A DNA stretch of 35,855 nt, taken from Pseudomonas sp. CBZ-4 (GTDB lineage Bacteria > Pseudomonadota > Gammaproteobacteria > Pseudomonadales > Pseudomonadaceae). The translations under genes and the position numbers were made by a program. This document shows positions 16,294 through 24,787 of the stretch, in pieces. A model generated the notes under the pieces. That model worked only from the letters and a program-made list of their open reading frames with translations, ran no database searches and was not told where the DNA came from. The stretch covers positions 1 to 35,855 of the forward strand of contig NZ_ANNV01000104.1 in assembly GCF_000346755.1 (NCBI RefSeq), read 5' to 3'. How positions within the stretch are numbered: position 1 is the stretch's first letter; the number at the start of each line of letters is the position of its first letter.

Positions 16294-16917
16294 ATGAAAA
16301 CTTCTTTCGCCGCCCTGGTCGGGGCGATTTTGATCGCACACAGCACGTGGACGCTGGCCGCCAGCAGCGTGGACTTGAACGTAAAAGGCAGCATCACGCC
16401 CAGTGCGTGCGATACCACGCTGTCCCAGGACGGCGCCATCGACTACGGCAAGATCGCTGCCAAGGATCTGTCCATTGACCGCGTCACCTTCCTGCCTCGC
16501 GTCACGCTGCAACTGAATGTGGCGTGTGAAGCGCAGACCCTGTTCGCCCTCAATACCCGGGACAACCGCTTTGGATCGGCCAGCACCGCCCAGGGCTACT
16601 ACTACGGCCTGGGCCTGATCAACGGCGACCAGAAGCTGGGCAAATATCGGATAGACCTGCTCAACCCGGTCGCCGACATTCCGGTCTACCCCCTGTTCTC
16701 CGACGACTCCGGCGCGACCTGGATAGCGAACCCCGACGGCAGTTACATGGGCCACGACTACTGGAGTGCATTTGGCGATACCCCAACGCCGAAGCCGTTG
16801 CGCAACGTGACGGTTGACCTGCGGATAGCCACCAGTATCGCGCCCACCCGAGACCTGACCCTTACCGCAGAAGTGCCCCTGGACGGCAGCGCCACGCTGG
16901 ACCTGATGTACCTCTGA
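16294..16917 (+). CDS. DUF1120 fimbrial subunit, first gene of main operon
   Basis: A 207-residue exported pilin-like protein. A signal peptide (residues 1-23, ending TLAA) is followed by ASSVDLNVKGSITPSAC. This mature N-terminus has the alternating hydrophobic pattern (V, L, V, I) expected of a donor strand. The two Cys (ITPSAC, LNVAC), NTRDNRFGS, YYGLGLINGDQKLG and the C-terminal EVPLDGSATLDLMYL motif are all present. AGGAA lies upstream of the ATG at a rather long spacing. As the promoter-proximal gene it is a candidate for the major shaft subunit, but expression order alone does not prove this. Confidence 0.92.
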   Translation: MKTSFAALVGAILIAHSTWTLAASSVDLNVKGSITPSACDTTLSQDGAIDYGKIAAKDLSIDRVTFLPRVTLQLNVACEAQTLFALNTRDNRFGSASTAQGYYYGLGLINGDQKLGKYRIDLLNPVADIPVYPLFSDDSGATWIANPDGSYMGHDYWSAFGDTPTPKPLRNVTVDLRIATSIAPTRDLTLTAEVPLDGSATLDLMYL

Positions 16918-17009
16918 GCCCTGAACAGCGCCTGCGCCGGCGGTGGTTCTCGCCGTCCCGGCGCTGATTGAACCGAAACCGACGCCCACCCCCACAAGGA
17001 CCTGTGCCC

Positions 17010-17624
17010 ATGGACAAACCCACCCTCGCCCTGTTGCTCGCAGCCTGTGCGCCCGGCGCATTCGCCGCCAGCGACACCCACCTGAATGTCTCCGGGCGCA
17101 TCACCCCCAGCTCGTGCACGCCCAGCCTGACCAATGGTGGCGTGATCGACCACGGCAAGATGACCGCCAGAGACCTGGAACACAGCATCCCGACGCGGCT
17201 CGACCCTGCCGAGATGCGCCTGGAAGTGCAGTGCGAGGGTGACACCTTTTTCACCTTGACCACCGTGGACAACCGGGCGGGGACCTCTGCCATCAACCCG
17301 GCGCACCACGGCCTGGGCAAGACCCATGAGGACGAGAAACTGGGCAGCGTGGCGTTCTCGCTGTTCGACCCGGTGGCCGATGACATCCCCGTCAAGGTCA
17401 TCACCTCGCGTAATGGCGGAGCCAACTGGTCCACGTCGATCTACCTGGGGCACGAGGCGCTGACCTCGTTTGCCGCACTCGACGGCCCCAATACCCCCAT
17501 CGCCCTGAAAACCCTGAGCGCTCGCCTGCGCGCGTTCACCATCATCGTGCCCGCCACCGACCTGACCCTGCTCGATGAGGTGCCCATCGACGGCCAGGCC
17601 ACGCTGCAACTGAAGTACTGGTAA
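17010..17624 (+). CDS. DUF1120 fimbrial subunit
   Basis: A 204-residue exported pilin-like protein. The ATG at 17010 is chosen over an upstream in-frame start because it begins a proper signal peptide (MDKPTLALLLAACAPGAFAA) and has AAGGA nine bases before it. The mature part shows SDTHLNVSGRITPSSC, the second Cys in LEVQC, TTVDNRAGT and a HHGLGKTHEDEKLG segment. Its C-terminus, EVPIDGQATLQLKYW, is the only one in the cluster that ends in Trp instead of Leu, although the penultimate Tyr is kept. It lies 92 bases after the previous pilin in a co-directional series. Confidence 0.91.
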   Translation: MDKPTLALLLAACAPGAFAASDTHLNVSGRITPSSCTPSLTNGGVIDHGKMTARDLEHSIPTRLDPAEMRLEVQCEGDTFFTLTTVDNRAGTSAINPAHHGLGKTHEDEKLGSVAFSLFDPVADDIPVKVITSRNGGANWSTSIYLGHEALTSFAALDGPNTPIALKTLSARLRAFTIIVPATDLTLLDEVPIDGQATLQLKYW

Positions 17625-17666
17625 GCCGCCGTTTCCTTGATTTTTTCCCCTGCTAGGAGCAACACC

Positions 17667-18290
17667 ATGAGTAAGTCCCTGAACGCCCTGTTCACCGCCC
17701 TTCTGCTCACCACCGCCGGCAATGCGCTGGCGGCGTCCAGCGTCGACTTGACCGTGAAAGGGCTGATCACGCCGAGCGCTTGTGAACCGACCTTGCCCAA
17801 CGGTGGCAACGTTGATATTGGCAAGATTTCTGCGAAGGATCTCAAGGCCGACGACCACACCAACCTGGGCGAACACACCCTGCAACTGACGGTCACCTGC
17901 GACGCCGCGACGCTGATGGCGATCGAGCCCCATGACAACCGTGCCGGCTCGAGTTCCGACAATATCCCGTCACGCTTTGGCCTGGGCCTGATCAACGGCA
18001 CCGAAAAGCTGGGCTTTCTTGAGGTATGGCTTTCCGCGCCGTCCGCAGACGGAAATGCCGGACGCGTGATCGGTTCGGTAGACGGCGGCTCCACCTGGAC
18101 CCAGGAAGTCAATTTCGCCACCGGCGGCATTCTCTCGGTTGCCGACAACACCACCCTGGCACCAACGCCGGTACAGGTTCTCACCGCCAACATGACCGCC
18201 TCACCGAGCATCGCACCCGCCAGCGGCCTGACCTTGACCGAAGAGGTGCCCATCGACGGTTCCGTCACCTTGACCGTCAAATACCTGTAA
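17667..18290 (+). CDS. DUF1120 fimbrial subunit
   Basis: A 207-residue exported pilin-like protein. The ATG at 17667 follows TAGGAGCAACACC, a strong ribosome-binding site that is nearly identical to the one before the last pilin of the operon (24788). The signal peptide MSKSLNALFTALLLTTAGNA is followed by ASSVDLTVKGLITPSAC. LTVTC holds the second Cys, and EPHDNRAGSSS, FGLGLINGTEKLG and EVPIDGSVTLTVKYL complete the DUF1120 pattern. The last 30 residues resemble those of the 24788 subunit most closely, so the two probably form a subfamily. Confidence 0.92.
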   Translation: MSKSLNALFTALLLTTAGNALAASSVDLTVKGLITPSACEPTLPNGGNVDIGKISAKDLKADDHTNLGEHTLQLTVTCDAATLMAIEPHDNRAGSSSDNIPSRFGLGLINGTEKLGFLEVWLSAPSADGNAGRVIGSVDGGSTWTQEVNFATGGILSVADNTTLAPTPVQVLTANMTASPSIAPASGLTLTEEVPIDGSVTLTVKYL

Positions 18291-18372
18291 CGGAATACGG
18301 GCGCAACGCACTGCCTTGCGCCCACCGTCGTTATCACGGATGTCTTCTCAACCACGGTTCCAACCACAGACC

Positions 18373-18999
18373 ATGAACACGCTCTCACGCCGTTTGATGA
18401 TGCTCGGTCTTTGCCTGACCGCCACCCCCGCCCTGTGCGCCTCGACGGTCGAAGTGTCACTGACCGGCATCATCACCCCCAGTGCCTGCACGCCGACCTT
18501 GAACCCCGACGGCATCGTCGATTACGGGCGTGTTCCGGCGCGCTCCCTCAACCTCTACGAGTTCACGCAGCTGCCCACCCAGCACCGGGAACTGACCGTG
18601 AGCTGCAACGAGCCGGTGCTGTTTGTGCTGGTGGGCGTGGATAACCGCGCCGCGTCGTCCGTGGGGCCAGGGTTCTATTACGGCCTGGGCAACAACATCC
18701 ATGCGCCGACCGAACGCCTGGGCTCGGTGGCCCTGGCGATTCGCGAGGCCACCGGTGACAACCAGCGCGTACTGGTGCTGGCCTCCAGCAACCAGGGCCT
18801 GACGTGGTTCCCCGAGTCCAATGCCTACCCGGACACCTACATGGGCTTCGCGCCTCCCGGCACCCTCGTGCCTGCCGCGCATCGCATGGTCACCGCCACC
18901 CTGCAAATCAACACCTCCATCAACGCCGCCGCCTACCTGACCCTCGACCAAGAGGTGCCGTTGGACGGCTCCATCGTGCTAGACCTGAGGTACTTGTAG
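18373..18999 (+). CDS. DUF1120 fimbrial subunit preceding the chaperone
   Basis: A 208-residue exported pilin-like protein. The ATG at 18373 gives a clean signal peptide (MNTLSRRLMMLGLCLTATPALC) and the mature start ASTVEVSLTGIITPSAC; upstream in-frame starts are less likely, although no strong ribosome-binding site is seen. LTVSC holds the second Cys. The DNR motif reads VGVDNRAASS, so the usual Gly after DNR-x is Ala here. The C-terminus is EVPLDGSIVLDLRYL. The stop codon is two bases before the chaperone ATG, so the two genes are likely translationally coupled. Confidence 0.9.
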   Translation: MNTLSRRLMMLGLCLTATPALCASTVEVSLTGIITPSACTPTLNPDGIVDYGRVPARSLNLYEFTQLPTQHRELTVSCNEPVLFVLVGVDNRAASSVGPGFYYGLGNNIHAPTERLGSVALAIREATGDNQRVLVLASSNQGLTWFPESNAYPDTYMGFAPPGTLVPAAHRMVTATLQINTSINAAAYLTLDQEVPLDGSIVLDLRYL

Positions 19000-19001
19000 T
19001 C

Positions 19002-19748
19002 ATGTTTCCTCTTCCTCGAATCGCCTTGTTCAGCCGGATGTTCAACTTCGTACGCTATGCGGGCCTGTACCTCGGTGCAGTCGCCCTGACACTGTGGGGC
19101 CCCACCCTGGTATTGGCCGACGGCATGGTGCCGGACACTTCGGTGGTGATCGTCAACGAAGCCGACGGCGAAGCCTCGGTGTCGGTGACCAACACCGACT
19201 CCAAGCTGGCCCTCCTGCACGTGACCCTGGAAGACATCCCGGAGGACCCGGCACCGCTGCTGTTCGTCACGCCGCCGTTGACCCGGGTCGAGCCATCCAA
19301 GAGCCAACTGATCCGCTTCATCCTGCAATCGCCCACGCCGCTGACTACCCAACGCCTCAAGCGGGTGATCTTCGAGGGCATGCCCCAGGGCCGCGCAGCG
19401 GGCCAGGCCGGGCATGCGCGGGTCGGTGTGACGGTGCGCCAGAACCTGCCGGTGATCCTGCACCCCAAGGGCCTGGCACCCAATCGCACGCCCTGGACCG
19501 GGCTGACCTGGAGCCTGAAAAACCAGCAACTGAGTGTGCATAACCCCACGCCCTACGTGGTGCGCCTGGCCCAGGAACTGAAGCTGCTGCCGGGCAACGG
19601 CTCGGCCTTGTTGCCACGCACCTACGTGCTGCCGGGAGAGACCCTCAGTGTCGCCGCCAGCCAGGCCCAGGCGAGCACCGTGCAGTTGCAGCCGGCCACC
19701 GTCTACGGCTTTGCCGTGGACCCGTACCAAGCACCGATCACCCTTTGA
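19002..19748 (+). CDS. Periplasmic pilus chaperone (PapD-like)
   Basis: A 248-residue chaperone that would bind DUF1120 subunits in the periplasm by donor-strand complementation and deliver them to the usher. A long N-terminal region with one hydrophobic stretch (YAGLYLGAVALTLWGPTLVLA) acts as signal peptide. Domain 1 follows, with TSVVIVNEADGEASVSVTNTD, then FVTPPLTRVEPSKSQLIRFIL, the usual region of the conserved Arg and Lys. RVGVTVRQNLPVILHP forms the G1-type strand of alternating hydrophobics. Domain 2 includes LTWSLKNQQLSVHNPTPYVVRLA. The ATG at 19002 lies two bases after the previous stop with TGAGG upstream. It is the only chaperone gene in the locus. Confidence 0.93.
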   Translation: MFPLPRIALFSRMFNFVRYAGLYLGAVALTLWGPTLVLADGMVPDTSVVIVNEADGEASVSVTNTDSKLALLHVTLEDIPEDPAPLLFVTPPLTRVEPSKSQLIRFILQSPTPLTTQRLKRVIFEGMPQGRAAGQAGHARVGVTVRQNLPVILHPKGLAPNRTPWTGLTWSLKNQQLSVHNPTPYVVRLAQELKLLPGNGSALLPRTYVLPGETLSVAASQAQASTVQLQPATVYGFAVDPYQAPITL

Positions 19749-19824
19749 TCGCAGCGCCGGAGGGAAGGATTTCGGCGCCCTGATAACGAAGTGGCTTCCC
19801 ATTGAAGGCCACCAGGAGCCTGTC

Positions 19825-19842
19825 GCACCGACGGATCGGTGC
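19825..19842 (+). promoter_or_regulatory. Intra-operon hairpin between chaperone and usher genes
   Basis: Arms GCACCGA (19825-19831) and TCGGTGC (19836-19842) around a CGGA loop, in the 123-base gap that separates chaperone and usher. There is no T-run. It may be an RNA-processing or attenuation element that keeps usher level below chaperone level. It ends 29 bases before the likely usher GTG start. Confidence 0.45.
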
Positions 19843-19871
19843 AGGCCTGCTCCACTCTTCGAGTACGACTT

Positions 19872-22319
19872 GTGAGCACAGTAATCACTGATCGCGACGG
19901 CGCAGCCGTGCCTGACGTTCTATCGCCACACCTGCGCCGGGTGTTGGCCGGCCTGGCGTTGACCCTCGGCGCCACGCTGCCGGCGGGTGAAACGCTGGCG
20001 GACGAAAACGCCGGCTCGTTCGACCCGCAAACCTTGTCCCAGCGCGGTATCGACCCGCAGCTGGCCAATCTGCTGCTGGAAGCGCCACGTTTCGCCGCCG
20101 GCCGCCACGCCCTCAACCTGAACGTGAACGGCCAGCGGCGTGGGCGTATCGATGTGCTGTTCGACGAACAGGGCGCATTGTGTTTCAACCAGGCCCTGCT
20201 GGACGCCGGCCAATTGCGCATGCCGGCGGACGCTGCCGACTGCCATGCCTTCCTCGAGGCCTACCCGCAGACCGTGATCGAACAAGACCCGGCCAGCCTC
20301 GGCCTGGCGCTGATCGTGCCCACCGACGCCCTGCGCCCGGCCATGCAGGACGTGTCCGGCTACCAGACCGGCGGCTTCGCGGGCCTGCTCAACTACGACC
20401 TCACGGGCCTGTACAACGAGTACGGCGACGACACCAGCCGCTTCGGCTCGGCCAACACCGAGGTCGGTTTCAACGCCGGCGACTGGATCGTGCGCAGCCG
20501 CCAGGTGCGGACCTGGCAAGACCGGGTGTCACGCACCACCCACCTTGACGCCTACGCCCAGCGCACCTTCGCCGAACAACAGGCGGTATTCCAGGTCGGG
20601 CAGATCAACCTGTACAACCCGGTGCTGGCCGGCGCGCAGATCACCGGCGCCCAGGTGCTCACCGAAACCGCGTTGCAGGACCAGAACCAGGGCGCGACCA
20701 TCACCGGTATCGCCAACGGCCCCGCCCAAGTGGAAGTGCGCCAGAACGGCACGCTGATTCATTCCACCGTGGTGCCCGCCGGGCCTTTTGCCCTCACCGA
20801 TGTGCGGCGCTTGAACAGCCGTTCCGACGTGGAAGTCACGGTCAAGGAAACCAGTGGCGAAGAACGCCGCTTCACCGTTCCGGCGGCCATGCTCGGCCTG
20901 GGCTTGCCGGCGCCGGGTTACTCGGTCGCCGCCGGGCGCGTGCGCAAGGTCGGCGACGGTGCGGGTGCCGAACCCTGGGTGGTCAGCGGCGGCTGGAGCG
21001 GCGCGCTGCACCCGCAGGTCAGCGTTGGCGGCGGTGTGCTGGCGGCCGAAGACTATCGTGCCGCCGGTATCAGCCTGGGCTGGCTACCCTGGCAGGACAG
21101 CCAGTTGCAGTTCTCCAGCCAGTTGGCCCAGGCCACGCGCCAGCGCAATGAACGCGGGGTACAGACCGACCTGTCGTGGTCGCAACGCTTGAGCGAACGC
21201 TGGGCCATCACCACCGCAGGCTCCTGGCGTTCCTTCGGCTACCGCGACCTGGAGGACTCCACCTACCGCACCGACACCCGCGAACAACAACGCTCGCGCT
21301 ATCGCGACCAGCAGAGTGCCACGGCGTCCTGGGCGCACCCGCGGCTGGGGGCTTTCAGTGCCGGGATCTCGCGTTCATCGTCCTATACCGGCGACAGCAG
21401 CAGCCGCGCCCTGGCGTCCTGGGGCACCAACTTTGGCCGGGTATCGGTCTCCGCCAGTGCCGAATGGCAGGTCGGCGGTCGCCAACAGAACGATGACAGC
21501 ATTTACCTGAATGTCAGCGTGCCCCTCGGCGAGCGTCGCCAGGTCAGAGCCTGGGCGCGCAACACCGGAGGCGAGCATCGCCTCGGCGCCGGGTTCAACG
21601 AGCAGGTCAACGACCAATTCAGCTACCGCGTCGGCGTTGAACGCGACAGCCGCGACCGCGAGGTGGAGTCGTCCGTGGGGGTCTCGGCGCTGCCCTATTA
21701 CAGCCAGCTGGACTTCAACTACACACGCAACGACGCCGAGCGCTCCAGCTACCAGGGCGGCGCACGCGGCGGCGTGGTACTGCACGGCGACGGCTTGACC
21801 TTCTCGCCGTACCCGGTGCGCGAAACCTTCGCGGTCATGTCGGTGGGCGACATGGCCGGGATCAAGGTCAGCACGCCAAGCGGCCCGGTGTGGACCGATT
21901 GGCAAGGCCAGGCCGTGGTGCCGCAACTCAGTGCCTATGGCCGCAGCCCGGTGGAAGTGCAGACCCGCTCGCTGCCCCGCAACGCCGATATCAGCAATGG
22001 CTTGGCGGTGCTGTCGGCCGGGCGAGGCGCGGTGGACAAAGTCGAATTCGGCGTGGCCCTGACCCGGCGCGCCTTGCTCCACGTGACCACGCCCGACGGC
22101 CTGCCGCTGCCCCGTGGCGCCACGGTCAGTACCGCAGACGGCGAGTTCGTGACCCTGGTGCAGGAAGGCAGCCACGTGTTCCTGCCGGACGTGCTCGACC
22201 GACGCCCGCTGTGGATCAGCGCCCCTGGCCAACCCCGCTGCCGCCTCAGCTTCGAACTGCCGGAACACGGCGATCCCGAGGTGTATTACGAAACCGCACC
22301 GGCGCGGTGCCACGCATGA
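19872..22319 (+). CDS. Outer-membrane fimbrial usher
   Basis: An usher of about 815 residues that forms the outer-membrane pore through which pilins are polymerised. After a leader containing LRRVLAGLALTLGATLPAG comes the N-terminal domain (about 40-150), with RHALNLNVNGQRRGRIDVLFDEQG and the Cys pair near LCFNQ and DCHAF. The barrel with an embedded plug (TALQDQNQGATITGIANG, then NGTLIHSTVVPAGPFALTDVR) follows. C-terminal domains lie from about 640 on, ending in RCRLSFELPEHG. The start is uncertain: GTG at 19872 is favoured, while GTG at 19839 would lie in a hairpin. The stop overlaps the adhesin gene start by 4 bases. It is the sole usher of the locus. Confidence 0.93.
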   Translation: MSTVITDRDGAAVPDVLSPHLRRVLAGLALTLGATLPAGETLADENAGSFDPQTLSQRGIDPQLANLLLEAPRFAAGRHALNLNVNGQRRGRIDVLFDEQGALCFNQALLDAGQLRMPADAADCHAFLEAYPQTVIEQDPASLGLALIVPTDALRPAMQDVSGYQTGGFAGLLNYDLTGLYNEYGDDTSRFGSANTEVGFNAGDWIVRSRQVRTWQDRVSRTTHLDAYAQRTFAEQQAVFQVGQINLYNPVLAGAQITGAQVLTETALQDQNQGATITGIANGPAQVEVRQNGTLIHSTVVPAGPFALTDVRRLNSRSDVEVTVKETSGEERRFTVPAAMLGLGLPAPGYSVAAGRVRKVGDGAGAEPWVVSGGWSGALHPQVSVGGGVLAAEDYRAAGISLGWLPWQDSQLQFSSQLAQATRQRNERGVQTDLSWSQRLSERWAITTAGSWRSFGYRDLEDSTYRTDTREQQRSRYRDQQSATASWAHPRLGAFSAGISRSSSYTGDSSSRALASWGTNFGRVSVSASAEWQVGGRQQNDDSIYLNVSVPLGERRQVRAWARNTGGEHRLGAGFNEQVNDQFSYRVGVERDSRDREVESSVGVSALPYYSQLDFNYTRNDAERSSYQGGARGGVVLHGDGLTFSPYPVRETFAVMSVGDMAGIKVSTPSGPVWTDWQGQAVVPQLSAYGRSPVEVQTRSLPRNADISNGLAVLSAGRGAVDKVEFGVALTRRALLHVTTPDGLPLPRGATVSTADGEFVTLVQEGSHVFLPDVLDRRPLWISAPGQPRCRLSFELPEHGDPEVYYETAPARCHA

Positions 22320-22330
22320 GGACGATCACC

Positions 22331-23458
22331 ATGGGCCTCAAACCCGTCTTGTTTTCCCTGAGTCTGCTGCTGGGTGCCAATGCCTGGGGCGCCGATGAAT
22401 GCCAACTGAACCTGAGCGAACCTACGCTGGATTTCGGCCTGATGAACCGCGCCGTCGCGCTGACGCCAGCCGCCGAACGCTTGCTGGGAGAACGGCGCGT
22501 GCGCCTGAACCTCAACTGCCCAGACGCCACCGATATGAGCCTGTTCTACCGAGGCCTGGCGGCGGGGGCCGAGCGTTTCCGATTTACCGAACGCGGCAGC
22601 TACAGCCTGCGGGTCAGCGATGCGGTACTCGACGGCCAGGCGGTGGAAGTAGGCCTGCTTGCTGCCAGCGGTCAGCTGCCCGTCAGCATGGGCACGACGC
22701 TGCGCTGGCGAGCGGAGCATGGCATCGTGCCGTTGCGGGGTGGCGTCCCGGTGAGTGGGCGCAATTTGTCGCTGCTGATCGAGGCCAGCGCCTGGGCCGA
22801 CGAAACCGCCTCACGCGTCAGCGATGCGGTGACCTGGGACACCAGCGGCGTGCTCGACGCGATCCACGCCGGGCGCTCGCGGGAGTTGCGCCTGCAAGCG
22901 CGCTTCGCCCCGGCGGCCTGCACACCCAGCCTGTCCAACGGCGGCACCGTGGAATTCCACAAGTTGTCGGTGATGGACTTGAACGTCGACAAGGACACGC
23001 CGCTGCGCCCGCAACCCGTGATGATCAGCGTGACCTGCGACGCACCGACCCGCTTCAGCCTGCGCCTGCAGGACAACCGCCTGGGCTCGGCCACCGGACC
23101 CGCCGACGAAACCAGCTACGGCCTGGGCCTCGACGCCAAGCAGCAGAAAATCGGGCGCTACCGGCTGCTGTTCGACCCGACGCGCACCACTGCCGACAGC
23201 ATTTCCCCGCTGTATCGCACCGACTCCGCAAGCGGCGCCCTGCCCTGGAGCAGTGCCAGTGCCAACCCGCTGGCGATTGGCGCCAGCCGCCACCTGGGGT
23301 TCAGCACCAGCGCCGGCAGCACCAGCGGCCCCGACCCGATCCAGACGCTCAACGCCACTGCCAGCCTCGAAGCGCTCCTCGCACCGCTGGGTTCACTGGA
23401 CCTGGGCAGCGAAGTGCGCCTCGACGGCGCCGCCACCCTCGAACTCAACTACCTCTAG
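22331..23458 (+). CDS. Two-domain DUF1120 protein, putative fimbrial tip adhesin
   Basis: A 375-residue exported protein, about 1.8 times the length of the other pilins. After a signal peptide (MGLKPVLFSLSLLLGANAWG) an N-terminal domain of about 170 residues begins ADECQLNLSEPTLDFGLMNRA and has Cys in DECQL and LNCPD. A C-terminal DUF1120 domain starts near RLQARFAPAACTPSL and keeps the second Cys (ISVTC), RLQDNRLGS, YGLGLDAKQQKIG and EVRLDGAATLELNYL. This layout, a receptor-type domain before a pilin domain, is that of tip adhesins such as FimH, so tip location is inferred. The ATG at 22331 has GAGGA in front; an ATG at 22316 overlapping the usher stop is the alternative. The ligand is unknown. 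Confidence 0.85.
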   Translation: MGLKPVLFSLSLLLGANAWGADECQLNLSEPTLDFGLMNRAVALTPAAERLLGERRVRLNLNCPDATDMSLFYRGLAAGAERFRFTERGSYSLRVSDAVLDGQAVEVGLLAASGQLPVSMGTTLRWRAEHGIVPLRGGVPVSGRNLSLLIEASAWADETASRVSDAVTWDTSGVLDAIHAGRSRELRLQARFAPAACTPSLSNGGTVEFHKLSVMDLNVDKDTPLRPQPVMISVTCDAPTRFSLRLQDNRLGSATGPADETSYGLGLDAKQQKIGRYRLLFDPTRTTADSISPLYRTDSASGALPWSSASANPLAIGASRHLGFSTSAGSTSGPDPIQTLNATASLEALLAPLGSLDLGSEVRLDGAATLELNYL

Positions 23459-23468
23459 GAACCTGCCC

Positions 23469-24101
23469 ATGAAATGCTGCCTGATTGCCCTGACCGTTGT
23501 TTCGCTGTTGCTGGGTGGCGCCGATCTCCGGGCCGCCTCCAGCGTCAACCTGAACGCCACCGGCAAGATCACGCCCAGTGCCTGCGAGCCGAGCCTGTCC
23601 AATGGCGGCGTGTACGACCTGGGCAAGATCCCCGCCAAATCGCTCAACCCCGATGAACCCACCCTGTTGCCTGCCCACAGCCTGCAGCTGGAACTCACTT
23701 GCCAGGCGCTGACTTTGGTGGCCCTCAAGCCCAGGGATAACCGGGCGGGCTCCCATTTCGAAAGTGACAACCCCCTCAAGTTCGGCCTGGGGCTGGTCAA
23801 TGGCAACGAAAAGCTCGGCAGCATGCTGTTGCGCCTCCAATCGATCATGGCCGATGGCAACGAGCTGTTTGCCATCGGCTCTGTAGGGCAGGCCTCCTGG
23901 TCCCCGACCAACATTCTTTCGCCCACGTTCCTCACGTCATTCACCCCCGACAGGGGCAGCCCCAGCATGGCCCCGGTGCCGATCCAACGGCTGAGCGCAG
24001 CCGTGCTCATCACCCCCAGGATCGCGCCGGCAAACACCCTGACCCTGACCCGGGAAGTCCCCCTCGACGGCTCGGCCACCCTCGAAATCAACTACCTCTA
24101 G
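23469..24101 (+). CDS. DUF1120 fimbrial subunit
   Basis: A 210-residue exported pilin-like protein. The signal peptide MKCCLIALTVVSLLLGGADLRA precedes ASSVNLNATGKITPSAC. The second Cys is in LELTC, then KPRDNRAGSHF, FGLGLVNGNEKLGSM and EVPLDGSATLEINYL. AGGA overlapping the adhesin stop codon (TAGGA) serves as ribosome-binding site for the ATG at 23469, ten bases downstream of the stop. Both sequence and spacing of this junction are repeated at the next gene. Minor or adaptor subunit is one possibility, as it is encoded after the adhesin. Confidence 0.92.
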   Translation: MKCCLIALTVVSLLLGGADLRAASSVNLNATGKITPSACEPSLSNGGVYDLGKIPAKSLNPDEPTLLPAHSLQLELTCQALTLVALKPRDNRAGSHFESDNPLKFGLGLVNGNEKLGSMLLRLQSIMADGNELFAIGSVGQASWSPTNILSPTFLTSFTPDRGSPSMAPVPIQRLSAAVLITPRIAPANTLTLTREVPLDGSATLEINYL

Positions 24102-24111
24102 GAGCCTCTCC

Positions 24112-24747
24112 ATGAAACACGCTCTGATTGCGTTGGCGCTGCTGTCCGGCACTGCCCACGCTGCCTCCACCGCCGAACTGACGGTCAAAGGCCTGATCAC
24201 ACCGATGGCCTGCACCCCGTTGCTGTCGAGCGGCGGGTTGGTGGACTTCGGCAAGATTTCGCGCAACGACCTCAACCTCACCAACGGCACGCGCCTGCCC
24301 CACAAGTACCTGACGCTTACCGTCAACTGCAACGCCGCCGGCCGCTTCGCCCTGCGCATGCGCGATAACCGCGACGGCACGGCCCACGTCAACAGCGAGA
24401 TTTTCTACGGCCTGGGGCGCGACAGCGCCGGCAACAAGATCGGCGTGTATTCGGTGAGCTTCGACCCCAAGCAGACCGTGGTCGATGACCTCGCGGTGGT
24501 GTATGGCACCGAATCCACCACGGGCGGCCTGGCCTGGCGCACCTCCAACCTCAACCCCATCGATGTCGGCTCACGCAGCCTGCTGGGGTTTACCGATGTG
24601 GTGGGCAGCATGGCCGGGCCCTCCGCGATCCAGACCCTTACCAGCACCCTGAAGCTGGAAGCCACGATCAACGCCCGGCAGAACCTGGACCTGAGTGTGG
24701 AAACACCGATGGACGGTTCAGCGACGCTGGAAGTTGTGTACCTGTAA
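24112..24747 (+). CDS. DUF1120 fimbrial subunit, closest paralogue of the adhesin pilin domain
   Basis: A 211-residue exported pilin-like protein. The signal peptide MKHALIALALLSGTAHA is followed by ASTAELTVKGLITPMAC. The second Cys is in LTVNC. RMRDNRDGT, a YGLGRDSAGNKIGVY segment and ETPMDGSATLEVVYL follow. From the YGLG motif on it aligns closely with the adhesin C-terminal domain: both have an FDP..T..D segment, LGF, an SxxGPxxIQTL block and LDL before the terminal DGxATLExxYL. The other pilins lack this block. It may bind next to the adhesin as a tip adaptor. AGGAG overlaps the preceding stop codon. Confidence 0.92.
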   Translation: MKHALIALALLSGTAHAASTAELTVKGLITPMACTPLLSSGGLVDFGKISRNDLNLTNGTRLPHKYLTLTVNCNAAGRFALRMRDNRDGTAHVNSEIFYGLGRDSAGNKIGVYSVSFDPKQTVVDDLAVVYGTESTTGGLAWRTSNLNPIDVGSRSLLGFTDVVGSMAGPSAIQTLTSTLKLEATINARQNLDLSVETPMDGSATLEVVYL

Positions 24748-24787
24748 CCCCTGAAACGTTCCACTTTCCCTGGTTAGGAGCAACCCA

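Noticed and set aside
19749..19871. Possible small gene between chaperone and usher
   Set aside because: No open frame with a start and ribosome-binding site of useful length; the region is better explained by a hairpin and leader.
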